This document shows, in pieces, positions 1 to 6,697 of a DNA stretch of 11,019 nt; within the stretch, counting starts at the first letter, position 1; every line of letters starts with the position of its first letter. The stretch is from Pseudomonadota bacterium (GTDB lineage: Bacteria; Pseudomonadota; Alphaproteobacteria; Rhizobiales; Xanthobacteraceae). Where the stretch lies: assembly GCA_021779635.1 (NCBI GenBank), contig JAJYAH010000162.1:1-11019 (forward strand), in the 5' to 3' direction. Under the pieces are notes generated by a model, which saw only the letters and a program-made list of their open reading frames with translations, was not told where the DNA came from and searched no databases. The position numbers and the translations under genes were made by a program.

Positions 1-2
1 AA

Positions 3-725
3 CAAGGTCTCGCCCGCGCCCCCGGCGAGCCGATGCTCCATCATCTGCTCGCCGCCGTGCTGTTCTCCAAGAACGAAATTCAGCCGGCCCGCACGCATGT
101 CGAAGCCAGCCTGGCCAGGCGGCCCGACAATGCCGCGGCACATCTCCTCGCCGCGCGCATCGCCCGCGCCGCCGGGGATTTCGACGCCGCCTTGTCGCAT
201 CTCGATCGGGCGATCGCGATCGCGCCGCAACGGGACGCATTTCTCGAAAAGGCCCGGACGCTCGACCAGGCGGGTCACCGGCCGCAGGCGCGCGAAGCCT
301 GGCGGGCGATTCTGGACGTCGTTCCGCAGCACCGGGAGGCCGCGGCACGGCTCGGACGATTGGCATGGGAAGACGGCGACACCGCCGTCGCCGCGACGTA
401 CCTCGAACGCGCGGCGGTGATTGACGCGCCGGCGCCGGTCTGGTTCGACCTCGGGCTCGTTCGCCAGGACCTGCGTGACTACGACCAGGCCGCCGCCGCC
501 TACCGCAAGGCGCTCGACAAAAAACCCGACTATGCCGAGGCCGCGCTCAATCTCGGCATCGTGCTGCAGGAAGCCGGCGATCTCGACAGCGCCATGCGCG
601 CCTATGCCGAAGCCTATCGGCTGCGCCCGCAGGCGTTCGGCAAGATCGCGATGGCGCTGACCTCGGCCTCCCACGGCCGCCTGTGGATCGACGAGGCATC
701 GCTGCGCCGATCACTCGGCGGTTAG
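3..725 (+). CDS. TPR-repeat protein, 5' end cut off by the window
   Basis: The C-terminal part of a tetratricopeptide-repeat protein, probably a protein-interaction scaffold; its partner and pathway cannot be told. The reading frame is open from the first complete codon at position 3. The residues before the ATG at 33 (ending APGEP) fit the end of a TPR helix, so that ATG is very likely internal and the gene starts outside the window. About six units of roughly 34 residues follow one another. Each ends in a helix plus a proline-containing turn (ARRPDN, AIAPQ, DVVPQ, DKKPDY, RLRPQ). The last two units, about residues 135-200 counted from the ATG at 33, are closest to the TPR consensus (W/L-G-Y-A-F-A-P pattern). 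No signal peptide or membrane segment is visible in this part. The stop TAG (723-725) runs into a dispersed palindrome. The family call is firm; the function is unknown. Confidence 0.85.
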   Translation, partial: QGLARAPGEPMLHHLLAAVLFSKNEIQPARTHVEASLARRPDNAAAHLLAARIARAAGDFDAALSHLDRAIAIAPQRDAFLEKARTLDQAGHRPQAREAWRAILDVVPQHREAAARLGRLAWEDGDTAVAATYLERAAVIDAPAPVWFDLGLVRQDLRDYDQAAAAYRKALDKKPDYAEAALNLGIVLQEAGDLDSAMRAYAEAYRLRPQAFGKIAMALTSASHGRLWIDEASLRRSLGG

Positions 726-773
726 AGCATGATCCGGAAAAGTGGGAACCGGTTTTCCGAAAAGATCATGCTC
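725..773. repeat. Dispersed palindromic repeat, GAGCATGATC type
   Basis: A perfect 10-bp inverted pair, GAGCATGATC (725-734) and GATCATGCTC (764-773), encloses a second perfect 7-bp pair, CGGAAAA (735-741) and TTTTCCG (753-759). An 11-nt loop and a 4-nt A bulge complete the stem-loop. I recognise it from memory as a high-copy intergenic repeat of Bradyrhizobium/Rhodopseudomonas genomes. It begins on the last base of the TPR gene's stop codon and fills most of the gap between two converging genes. It could therefore act as a 3'-end structure for both transcripts, although no T-tract follows it on either strand. Confidence 0.85.
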
Positions 774-785
774 AGAAATAAGATC

Positions 786-1493
786 TCATCCCCGCCCGCG
801 CCGCGCGCGAAAATGTTTGCGATAGACGTTGGGCGCCGCCAGCACATCGGCGACGGTTTTCGAATAGGCTTGCCGGTGCGCCTCGTCGAAGCTCTCGAAT
901 TTGAGGTGTGGCGCGGCACGCGGCACCGCAAAGCACTGCGCCATGGGCGTGCCTTTCGGCAGCACGCCGGAAAAATCCGGCTGGGTCCAGACCGCCGGGA
1001 AATTGATGCCGCCGTCATGGAAGCGATCGGAATCCACCAGTCCCGAAATCAGACGAAACGGCAGATCGTCGCGGTTGACGGGATGGGTGGCAAACAGCGA
1101 CCAACCGGGCTCAAGCTCGATGGTCCAGAAGCTGTTGAACTTGAGCGCGGCCTGGCCGTCGCTGGCAAACGGCGTCTCCGCGAACTGGGCCGCGACATGA
1201 AAGCTCAACGGCGCGCGTGGATATCCCGACGTCTGCGGCTCGGGAATGTCCCAGGCCCATGAGAACGACCCTTGATCGACCGCGATGTCGCACGGCAGCA
1301 GGATCGTGACACCATAGGCCATCGCATCGACAAAGGGCGGGCATTGCTTCACGGTGCGGATGTCGCGTCCGTGAATTTCCGAGTGCGCTTTCGCCGGCAT
1401 CGCGCGCAGCCAGTCCGGAAGCGCGCTGCGCGCCGGAATCGGCCGCGGCAGATAGTCGGTCAATGCCGGATCGCAACGGAAAATCATGCGCAT
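786..1493 (-). CDS. DUF6065-like protein of unknown function
   Basis: A 235-residue protein of unknown function. The KQCPPFVDAM segment (residues 49-58), the following G-I-LPCD strand (61-69), the THPVNR motif (136-141) and the GTPMAQCF segment near the C-terminus (181-188) match my memory of the DUF6065 family. That assignment is by recall only. There is no signal peptide or membrane helix, so it is probably cytosolic. The frame stays open 59 codons further upstream, but those codons run through a dispersed inverted repeat (1559-1637) and the glp terminator. The ATG at 1493 is chosen because AAAGGAG sits 6 nt before it; a second in-frame ATG lies at 1487. The gene converges on the TPR gene and lies downstream of the glp operon terminator, so it probably has its own promoter in 1494-1558. 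No clear -35/-10 pair stands out there. Confidence 0.75.
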   Translation of the reverse strand: MRMIFRCDPALTDYLPRPIPARSALPDWLRAMPAKAHSEIHGRDIRTVKQCPPFVDAMAYGVTILLPCDIAVDQGSFSWAWDIPEPQTSGYPRAPLSFHVAAQFAETPFASDGQAALKFNSFWTIELEPGWSLFATHPVNRDDLPFRLISGLVDSDRFHDGGINFPAVWTQPDFSGVLPKGTPMAQCFAVPRAAPHLKFESFDEAHRQAYSKTVADVLAAPNVYRKHFRARRGRG

Positions 1494-1558
1494 GGCGGGC
1501 TCCTTTGCTAGCAGTGAACATGGCGCCTGATACAACGCGCGACAAGGATACCACGAAC

Positions 1559-1637
1559 CGTCATTGCGAGCGCAGCGAAGCAATCCATCCTTCCGCGCGG
1601 ACTGCAAATGGATTGCTTCGCTGCGCTCGCAATGACG
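1559..1637. repeat. Long dispersed inverted repeat, CERSEAI type
   Basis: Two perfectly complementary 30-bp arms (1559-1588 and 1608-1637) flank a 19-nt loop. The arm carries GTCATTGCGAGCGCAGCGAA, which I recognise from memory as a widespread alphaproteobacterial intergenic repeat. Read through on the minus strand it gives the tell-tale peptide RHCERSEAI, a frequent cause of false N-terminal extensions. It lies between the glp terminator and the DUF6065-like gene. No flanking direct repeat or transposase is visible. Confidence 0.9.
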
Positions 1638-1640
1638 AAT

Positions 1641-1667
1641 AAAAAGGCCGGGATTGCTCCCGGCCTT
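1641..1667 (-). terminator. Rho-independent terminator of the glp operon
   Basis: On the minus strand, 21 nt after the glpV stop codon, the 10-bp perfect stem AAGGCCGGGA / TCCCGGCCTT (arms at 1658-1667 and 1644-1653) closes a 4-nt loop. The 3' arm runs straight into TTTTTATT, a proper U-tract. This marks the end of the glp transcript and shows that no further glp gene, such as glpK, belongs to the operon. Confidence 0.9.
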
Positions 1668-1688
1668 CACTACTTTTATCGCGTTGCC

Positions 1689-3482
1689 TCAGTTCGAAGC
1701 GCGCTTCGGCGGCGAGGCCGGCCACGACTTGATCAGGGTGTCGTAGTCGATGGTTTCGCCCTTCGGCTTCTCGTTCGCCAGCTTGCGCTGGGGCGCGATG
1801 TTGCCGTCCTTGGCCGACTTGGCGAACCAGTACTCAGCCGTCTCCTTCTTGTTGAGCTTCGGTCCGCAAGCGCCCTGGACGCCGGATTTCTCCAGACGTT
1901 CCATCACCGAGTCCTGGGCTGCGGCCAGCGAGTCCATCGCCTGCTGCGGCGTCTTCGCACCGGACGACGCGTCGCCGATGTTCTGCCACCACAACTGCGC
2001 CAGCTTCGGATAATCCGGCACGTTGTTGCCGGTCGGGGTCCACTGCACGCGCGCCGGCGAGCGGTAGAACTCGATCAGCCCGCCGAGTTTCGGCGCGCGC
2101 TCGGTGAACGACTTGTCCCAGATGTCGGACTCACGCGTAAACGTCAGACCGACATGGCTCTTCTTCAGGCTCACCGACTTGGAGTTGATGAACTGCAGAT
2201 AGAGCCAGGCCGCCTTGCGGCGGTCGATCGGGGTGGACTTCAGCAAGGTGGCCGAACCCACGTCCTGGTAGCCCAGCTTCATGCCTTCCTTCCAGTACGC
2301 GCCATGCGGCGATGGAGCCATGCGCCACTTCGGCGTACCGTCCGCATTCATGACCGGCAGGCCGGGCTTCACCATGTCGGCGGTGAAGGCGGTGTACCAG
2401 AAGATCTGCTGGGCGATATTGCCCTGCGACGGCACCGGGCCGGATTCGGAGAAGGTCATGCCTTGCGCCTGCGGCGGGGCATATTTCTTCATCCAGTCGA
2501 GGTACTTGACGATCGAATAGACCGCCGCCGGACCGTTGACGTCGCCGCCACGTTCGACGGACGAGCCGACCGGACGGCAGCCTTCCATGCGGATGCCCCA
2601 TTCGTCGACCGGAAGTCCGTTCGGAAGGCCCTTGTCGCCGTTGCCGGCCATCGACAACCAGGCGTCGGTGAAGCGCCAGCCCAGCGACGGATCCTTCTTG
2701 CCGTAGTCCATGTGGCCATAGACCCGGACGCCGTTGATCTCCTTGACGTCGTTGGTGAAGAAGTCGGCGATATCCTCATAGGCCGACCAGTTCACGGGAA
2801 CGCCGAGCTCGTAGCCGTACTTGGCCTTGAACTTGGCCTTGTATTCGGGATTGCTGAACCAGTCGTAGCGGAACCAGTACAGGTTCGCGAACTGCTGGTC
2901 GGGCAACTGGTAGAGATGGCCGTTCGGGGCCGTGGTGAACGACTTGCCGATGAAGTCGTTGACGTCGAGCATCGGGTCGGTGACGTCCTTGCCTTCGCCG
3001 GCCATCCATTCCGTCAAGTCGACCGCCTGGCCGTAACGGAAATGGGTTCCGATGAAGTCCGAGTCGTTGATCCAGCCGTCATAGACGTTCTTGCCGGACT
3101 GCATCTGGGTCTGGATCTTCTCGACGACGTCACCTTCCTGGATGATGTCGTGCTTGACCTTGATGCCGGTGATTTCCTCGAAGGCCTTGGCAAGGGTCTT
3201 CGATTCATATTCGTGCACGGTCAGGGTTTCGGAGACCGCGTTGATCTCCATCCCCTTGAAGGGTGCGGCGGCCTTGATGAACCACTGCATTTCCTTCATC
3301 TGGTCTTCCTTGGACAACGTCGAGGGTTGAAACTCGGCGTCGATCCATTTTTTCGCGGCAGCCTCGTCGGCATAGGCGGGCGCGGTGATCGCAGCCGAGG
3401 CTGCCATCAGCGCGACGGCGCTTGTCATCATCAATAAACGACTAGGGGTCAAGGCACCCTTCCTTCTCTCCAAGTGTCGCAT
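1689..3482 (-). CDS. glpV: Glycerol ABC transporter periplasmic binding protein
   Basis: The substrate-binding subunit that captures glycerol in the periplasm and delivers it to the GlpPQ permeases. The protein has 597 residues, much longer than the usual 400-450 of sugar-binding proteins of this superfamily but the size I expect for GlpV. A basic N-terminus and hydrophobic stretch (about 14-34) end in AYA, giving a likely signal-peptidase I cut after residue 38. No lipobox is present. The aromatic-rich stretches around 132-150 (YDGWINDSDF), 200-210 (NLYWFRYDWF) and 498-502 (LWWQN) are typical of such binding clefts. The mature protein has only two cysteines, C302 and C539, a possible disulfide. 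An in-frame ATG lies ten codons earlier (3512). The ATG at 3482 is preferred because GGAGGAAACACC immediately precedes it. It is the last gene of the operon, 72 nt after the DUF2160 gene and followed by a strong terminator. The substrate assignment rests on synteny and family. Confidence 0.92.
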   Translation of the reverse strand: MRHLERRKGALTPSRLLMMTSAVALMAASAAITAPAYADEAAAKKWIDAEFQPSTLSKEDQMKEMQWFIKAAAPFKGMEINAVSETLTVHEYESKTLAKAFEEITGIKVKHDIIQEGDVVEKIQTQMQSGKNVYDGWINDSDFIGTHFRYGQAVDLTEWMAGEGKDVTDPMLDVNDFIGKSFTTAPNGHLYQLPDQQFANLYWFRYDWFSNPEYKAKFKAKYGYELGVPVNWSAYEDIADFFTNDVKEINGVRVYGHMDYGKKDPSLGWRFTDAWLSMAGNGDKGLPNGLPVDEWGIRMEGCRPVGSSVERGGDVNGPAAVYSIVKYLDWMKKYAPPQAQGMTFSESGPVPSQGNIAQQIFWYTAFTADMVKPGLPVMNADGTPKWRMAPSPHGAYWKEGMKLGYQDVGSATLLKSTPIDRRKAAWLYLQFINSKSVSLKKSHVGLTFTRESDIWDKSFTERAPKLGGLIEFYRSPARVQWTPTGNNVPDYPKLAQLWWQNIGDASSGAKTPQQAMDSLAAAQDSVMERLEKSGVQGACGPKLNKKETAEYWFAKSAKDGNIAPQRKLANEKPKGETIDYDTLIKSWPASPPKRASN

Positions 3483-3515
3483 GGTGTTTCCTCCGTTGCA
3501 GCGACAAAACATACT

Positions 3516-3540
3516 CAGGCCCGGGTTGCCCCCGGATCTG
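3516..3540 (-). promoter_or_regulatory. Hairpin in the mRNA between the DUF2160 gene and glpV
   Basis: In the longest gap inside the operon (72 nt), the transcript can fold CAGATCCGGG against CCCGGGCCTG. This gives 10 bp with one mismatch and one G-U pair around a 5-nt loop, starting 14 nt past the DUF2160 gene's stop. Only a short TTTT follows, about 6 nt on, so it is weaker than a standard terminator. It more likely acts as a partial attenuator, a processing site or an RNA stabiliser. Its role is inferred. Confidence 0.5.
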
Positions 3541-3554
3541 CTCTTTTTCGCTCG

Positions 3555-3881
3555 TCAGACGGTGCGGAAAATCGCAACGGCCGAAACAAGCGAAATCACG
3601 GTGGCGAGCCACAGGCTCGACAAATCAATTCCTTCCCCGATCGGAAGCGTCGCGATCGTGTCGGTGCCGACGAATCCGATCCACAACAGATGGATCACGG
3701 CGGCCATGATCAGGGAAATAAACAGCCGATCGCCGCGCGTGGTCGGAATCCGCAAGATCCCGACCCGCTCGGCCTCCGGATAGGCAATGGCAAGGCCCGT
3801 CATGACCGCCAGCGTCATGGCGAGCAGCACGAAGAAAATCGCGGTCGGAAGCGTCCAGGCCATCCATGCGATATTTTCCAT
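3555..3881 (-). CDS. DUF2160 small membrane protein of the glycerol transporter locus
   Basis: A 108-residue inner-membrane protein matching the DUF2160 family by memory. Three hydrophobic helices are visible: about 9-33, 52-72 and 88-105. Between the first two lies a polar loop with TTRGDRLF (47-54), the most family-like motif. It has no catalytic motif and its biochemical role is not known. Its place between the permease glpQ and the binding protein glpV suggests an accessory subunit of the glycerol ABC importer or a membrane helper for folding or glycerol entry. The frame is open 19 codons further upstream, but the ATG at 3881 is chosen because AGGAGG sits 6 nt before it. That AGGAGG overlaps the TAG stop of glpQ, so translation is probably coupled. 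The family is fairly sure; the function is open. Confidence 0.85.
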   Translation of the reverse strand: MENIAWMAWTLPTAIFFVLLAMTLAVMTGLAIAYPEAERVGILRIPTTRGDRLFISLIMAAVIHLLWIGFVGTDTIATLPIGEGIDLSSLWLATVISLVSAVAIFRTV

Positions 3882-3891
3882 GGCGCGCCTC

Positions 3892-4701
3892 CTACACCCT
3901 GCCGAGCGCGAAGCCGCGCGCGATGTAATTGCGGACAAACCAGATCACCAGCGCGCCCGGGATGATCGTCAATACCCCGGCCGCGGCCAGCAATCCCCAA
4001 TCCATGCCGGCGGCCGAGACGGTGCGGGTCATGACCGCCGCGATCGGCTTGGCGTCGACCGATGTCAGCGTGCGCGCCAGCAACAATTCGACCCAGGAAA
4101 ACATGAAGCAGAAGAACGCGGCGACGCCGATGCCGCTCGCGATCAGCGGCACCAGAATCTTGATGAAGAATCGCGGGAACGAGTAACCATCCAGGAACGC
4201 CGTCTCGTCGATTTCGCGCGGCACGCCGGACACGAAGCCTTCGAGGATCCACACCGCCAGCGGCACGTTGAAGATGCAATGTGCCAGCGCCACCGCCCAC
4301 GGCGTATCGAACAGGTCGATCGCCGAATAAAGATTGAAGAACGGCAGTGCATAGACCGCCGCCGGCGCCATCCGGTTCGACAACAGCCAGAAGAACAGAT
4401 GCTTGTCGCCGAGGAAGCGATAGCGCGAAAACGCGTAGGCGGCCGGCAGGGCCACCGAAATCGAGATCACGGTATTGATGACCACGTATTTCAGCGAGTT
4501 GATGTAACCGGAATACCAGCTCTCGTCGGTGAAGATGCGCATGTAATTGGCGATGGTCGGCTGATGCGGCCACAGCGTCATGGTCGAGACGATCTCCTCG
4601 TTGGTCTTGAAACTCATGTTGACCAGCCAGTAGATCGGCAGCAGCAGGAAGATCAGGAACAGCGAAATGATGATGCGGCGTCCGGGGATCGAATGCATCA
4701 T
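3892..4701 (-). CDS. glpQ: Glycerol ABC transporter permease GlpQ
   Basis: The second inner-membrane permease subunit, a 269-residue member of the MalG-like binding-protein-dependent transport family. Hydrophobic helices are visible near residues 10-28, 72-92, 112-130, 135-155, 184-205 and 238-258. The cytoplasmic coupling (EAA) loop is at about 163-187, with EIDETAFLDGYSF followed by IKILVPL, and would dock onto an ATPase of the GlpST pair. The frame is open far upstream, but that extension only shadows glpP. The start at 4701 gives an ATGA overlap with the glpP stop and has AGGGAG 4 nt upstream. The next codon, at 4698, is also ATG and would have a better-spaced site, so either may be used. 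It should not be confused with the periplasmic phosphodiesterase that carries the same symbol in E. coli. Confidence 0.93.
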   Translation of the reverse strand: MMHSIPGRRIIISLFLIFLLLPIYWLVNMSFKTNEEIVSTMTLWPHQPTIANYMRIFTDESWYSGYINSLKYVVINTVISISVALPAAYAFSRYRFLGDKHLFFWLLSNRMAPAAVYALPFFNLYSAIDLFDTPWAVALAHCIFNVPLAVWILEGFVSGVPREIDETAFLDGYSFPRFFIKILVPLIASGIGVAAFFCFMFSWVELLLARTLTSVDAKPIAAVMTRTVSAAGMDWGLLAAAGVLTIIPGALVIWFVRNYIARGFALGRV

Positions 4702-5600
4702 TCGACTCCCTTGTTGGCCGGACGCTCGGCGCCGGCATTGGTCATGACGGTGTAGAATATCCAGCACACGATGATGATGATCAGGTTGTAGACCAGCGAA
4801 AGTGCCGCGGCCTTGCCGAGGTCGAATTGCCCCAGCGCGATCTTGACGAGTTCGATCGAAATGAAAGTCGTGGAGTTGCCCGGGCCGCCGCCGGTCACCA
4901 CGAACGGCTCGGTGTAGATCATGAAACTGTCCATGAACCGCAGCAGCACCGCAATCAGCAGCACCCGGTGCATCTTCGGCAACTGGATCGCGGTGAATAC
5001 CGCCCAGCGCGACGCGCCGTCGATCTGGGCCGCCTGATAATAGGCATCCGGAATCGATTTCAGCCCGGCGTAGCACAACAGCGCGACGAGGCTGGTCCAG
5101 TGCCAGACGTCCATCACGATGACGGTGGCCCAGGCGTCAAAATCGTTGGACACATAATTGTAGTTGATGCCGATATTGTTCAGCACATAGCCGAGCAGGC
5201 CGATGTCCGGCCGGCCGAAAATCTGCCAGATCGTCCCGACCACGTTCCAGGGGATCAGCAGCGGCAATGCCAGGATCACCAGGCAGGCAGCGACCCGCCA
5301 GCCTTCGCGCGGCATCGAAAGCGCGACCACAATTCCAAGCGGAACCTCGATCGCCAGAATCACGGCGGAGAAGAACAAATTGCGCCACAGCGACGCGAAG
5401 AACCGTCCGCCCAGATCGGTCGACGGATCGAGCAGTTCCTTGAACCAGCCGACGCCGTTCCAGAAGAACTGGTTGTTGCCGAAGGTGTCCTGCATCGAAT
5501 AGTTCACCACCGTCATCAACGGCAGGATGGCCGAGAACGCCACCACCAGGAATACCGGCAGCACCAGGAACCAGGCCTTCTGATTGATGGTCTTGTCCAT
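4698..5600 (-). CDS. glpP: Glycerol ABC transporter permease GlpP
   Basis: The first inner-membrane permease subunit, a 300-residue MalF/UgpA-like protein. The N-terminal helix (about 11-33) is followed by a periplasmic segment and then helices near 73-95, 104-125, 160-180, 212-232 and 267-288. The EAA coupling loop is at about 184-209 (DAYYQAAQIDGASRW, then IQLP), close to the consensus. It pairs with GlpQ to form the translocation channel. The ATG at 5600 overlaps the glpT stop by one base (TGATG) and has GAGGGGG about 8 nt upstream. A GTG one codon earlier (5603) is the alternative and would give a 4-nt overlap. It ends in a 4-nt overlap with glpQ. The symbol follows rhizobial glycerol-transport naming and is unrelated to the Gram-positive antiterminator GlpP. 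Confidence 0.93.
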   Translation of the reverse strand: MDKTINQKAWFLVLPVFLVVAFSAILPLMTVVNYSMQDTFGNNQFFWNGVGWFKELLDPSTDLGGRFFASLWRNLFFSAVILAIEVPLGIVVALSMPREGWRVAACLVILALPLLIPWNVVGTIWQIFGRPDIGLLGYVLNNIGINYNYVSNDFDAWATVIVMDVWHWTSLVALLCYAGLKSIPDAYYQAAQIDGASRWAVFTAIQLPKMHRVLLIAVLLRFMDSFMIYTEPFVVTGGGPGNSTTFISIELVKIALGQFDLGKAAALSLVYNLIIIIVCWIFYTVMTNAGAERPANKGVE

Positions 5601-6685
5601 CACGCAGCCCCCTCAACCAGCAGGCTGTCGGCATAGACGTGAACATGCGAGGCATCGAATATCAGCCCGGCGACCTCACCGGGGATCGAAACTCCCGGCG
5701 GCACCCTTGCTGCAAATTTGACGTCGTCGATGCGCAGGCGCGCGAAGCGGACGCGGCCGAGATCGTCGATCCGCTCGATGTTGGCCGACAGCAGGCCCGG
5801 CGCGGGCGGCGCGACATCGACGAATTCGGGACGCACGCCGACTTCGATCCTGGCACCGGCCGGCAAGCCATCGTAGCTCCGGTTCAGCGCGATCGGGTGA
5901 CCGCTGATCCGGGCCTCGCGTCCCCTGACCTCGGCCGGCACGATGTTCATGCCTGGCGAGCCGATGAAATAGCCGACGAAAGTATGCTCCGGCTTGTCGA
6001 ACAATTCCGCCGGCGTGCCGCTCTGCACCACCCGGCCGTCATGCATCACCACCACGGTATCGGCGAAGGTCAGCGCCTCGGTCTGGTCGTGCGTGACATA
6101 GATCATCGTCAAATCGAGATCGCGATGCAGCGCCTTCAGCTTCGACCGCAATTGCCATTTCAATTCGGGATCGATCACCGTCAGCGGCTCATCGAACAAA
6201 ACCGCGGCGACATCGGAGCGGACCAGTCCGCGGCCGAGCGAGATTTTCTGCTTGGCGTCGGCGGTCAGCCGCATCGCCTTGCGTGACAGATAGGGCGTCA
6301 AATCGAGCAGTCGCGCGATCTCGGCGACCCGCGCGTCGATCTCAGCCTTGGGCAGGCCGCGATTCTTCAGCGGAAAGGCAAGATTTTGTCCGACCGTCAT
6401 GGTGTCGTAGATCACCGGAAACTGGAACACCTGCGCGATATTGCGCTTCTGGGTTGACAGCGGCGTGATGTCGACGCCGTCGAACAGGATCCGGCCGCGC
6501 GACGGCGTCACGATCCCCGAGATCAGGTTGAGCAGGGTGGTCTTGCCGCAGCCCGACGGCCCGAGCAGCGCATAGGCGCCGCCCTGCCGCCAGGTCATCG
6601 TCACGGGCTTGAGCGCAAACGATTCCGGTGGCGCGGCGTTGCCGCCGTAGGAGTGTGCGAGATCGACGAGGTCAATGCGGGCCAT
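5600..6685 (-). CDS. glpT: Glycerol ABC transporter ATPase GlpT, with degenerate signature motif
   Basis: One of the two ATP-binding subunits that power glycerol import, 361 residues, with an N-terminal nucleotide-binding domain (about 1-235) and a C-terminal TOBE-like region (about 245-355). Walker A is GPSGCGKT (42-49), the Q-loop glutamine is Q88, Walker B is AVLFDEP (161-167) with catalytic E166, and the switch histidine is H199 in VTHDQTEA. The ABC signature is abnormal: where LSGGQ is expected it reads LTADA (140-144). The D-loop is also unusual (LTVIDP in place of the usual LSNLD). GlpS keeps a normal LSGGQ, so a GlpS-GlpT dimer would combine this protein's intact Walker/H-loop side with a good signature from its partner. 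The gene begins 12 nt after the glpS stop and overlaps glpP by one base. It is not the glycerol-3-phosphate/phosphate antiporter that carries this symbol in E. coli. Confidence 0.92.
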   Translation of the reverse strand: MARIDLVDLAHSYGGNAAPPESFALKPVTMTWRQGGAYALLGPSGCGKTTLLNLISGIVTPSRGRILFDGVDITPLSTQKRNIAQVFQFPVIYDTMTVGQNLAFPLKNRGLPKAEIDARVAEIARLLDLTPYLSRKAMRLTADAKQKISLGRGLVRSDVAAVLFDEPLTVIDPELKWQLRSKLKALHRDLDLTMIYVTHDQTEALTFADTVVVMHDGRVVQSGTPAELFDKPEHTFVGYFIGSPGMNIVPAEVRGREARISGHPIALNRSYDGLPAGARIEVGVRPEFVDVAPPAPGLLSANIERIDDLGRVRFARLRIDDVKFAARVPPGVSIPGEVAGLIFDASHVHVYADSLLVEGAA

Positions 6686-6697
6686 GCTGCATGTCCC

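Noticed and set aside
1494..1670. The 59-codon N-terminal extension of the DUF6065-like protein
   Set aside because: It translates a dispersed repeat (RHCERSEAI) and the glp terminator, whereas the ATG at 1493 has an AAAGGAG ribosome site at proper spacing.
1608..3437. A 609-codon open frame on the plus strand, antisense to glpV
   Set aside because: It is the mirror of a high-GC gene with strong third-position bias. It starts inside a dispersed repeat, is rich in R, V, D, G and H, shows no recognisable domain, and overlaps a clearly real binding-protein gene.
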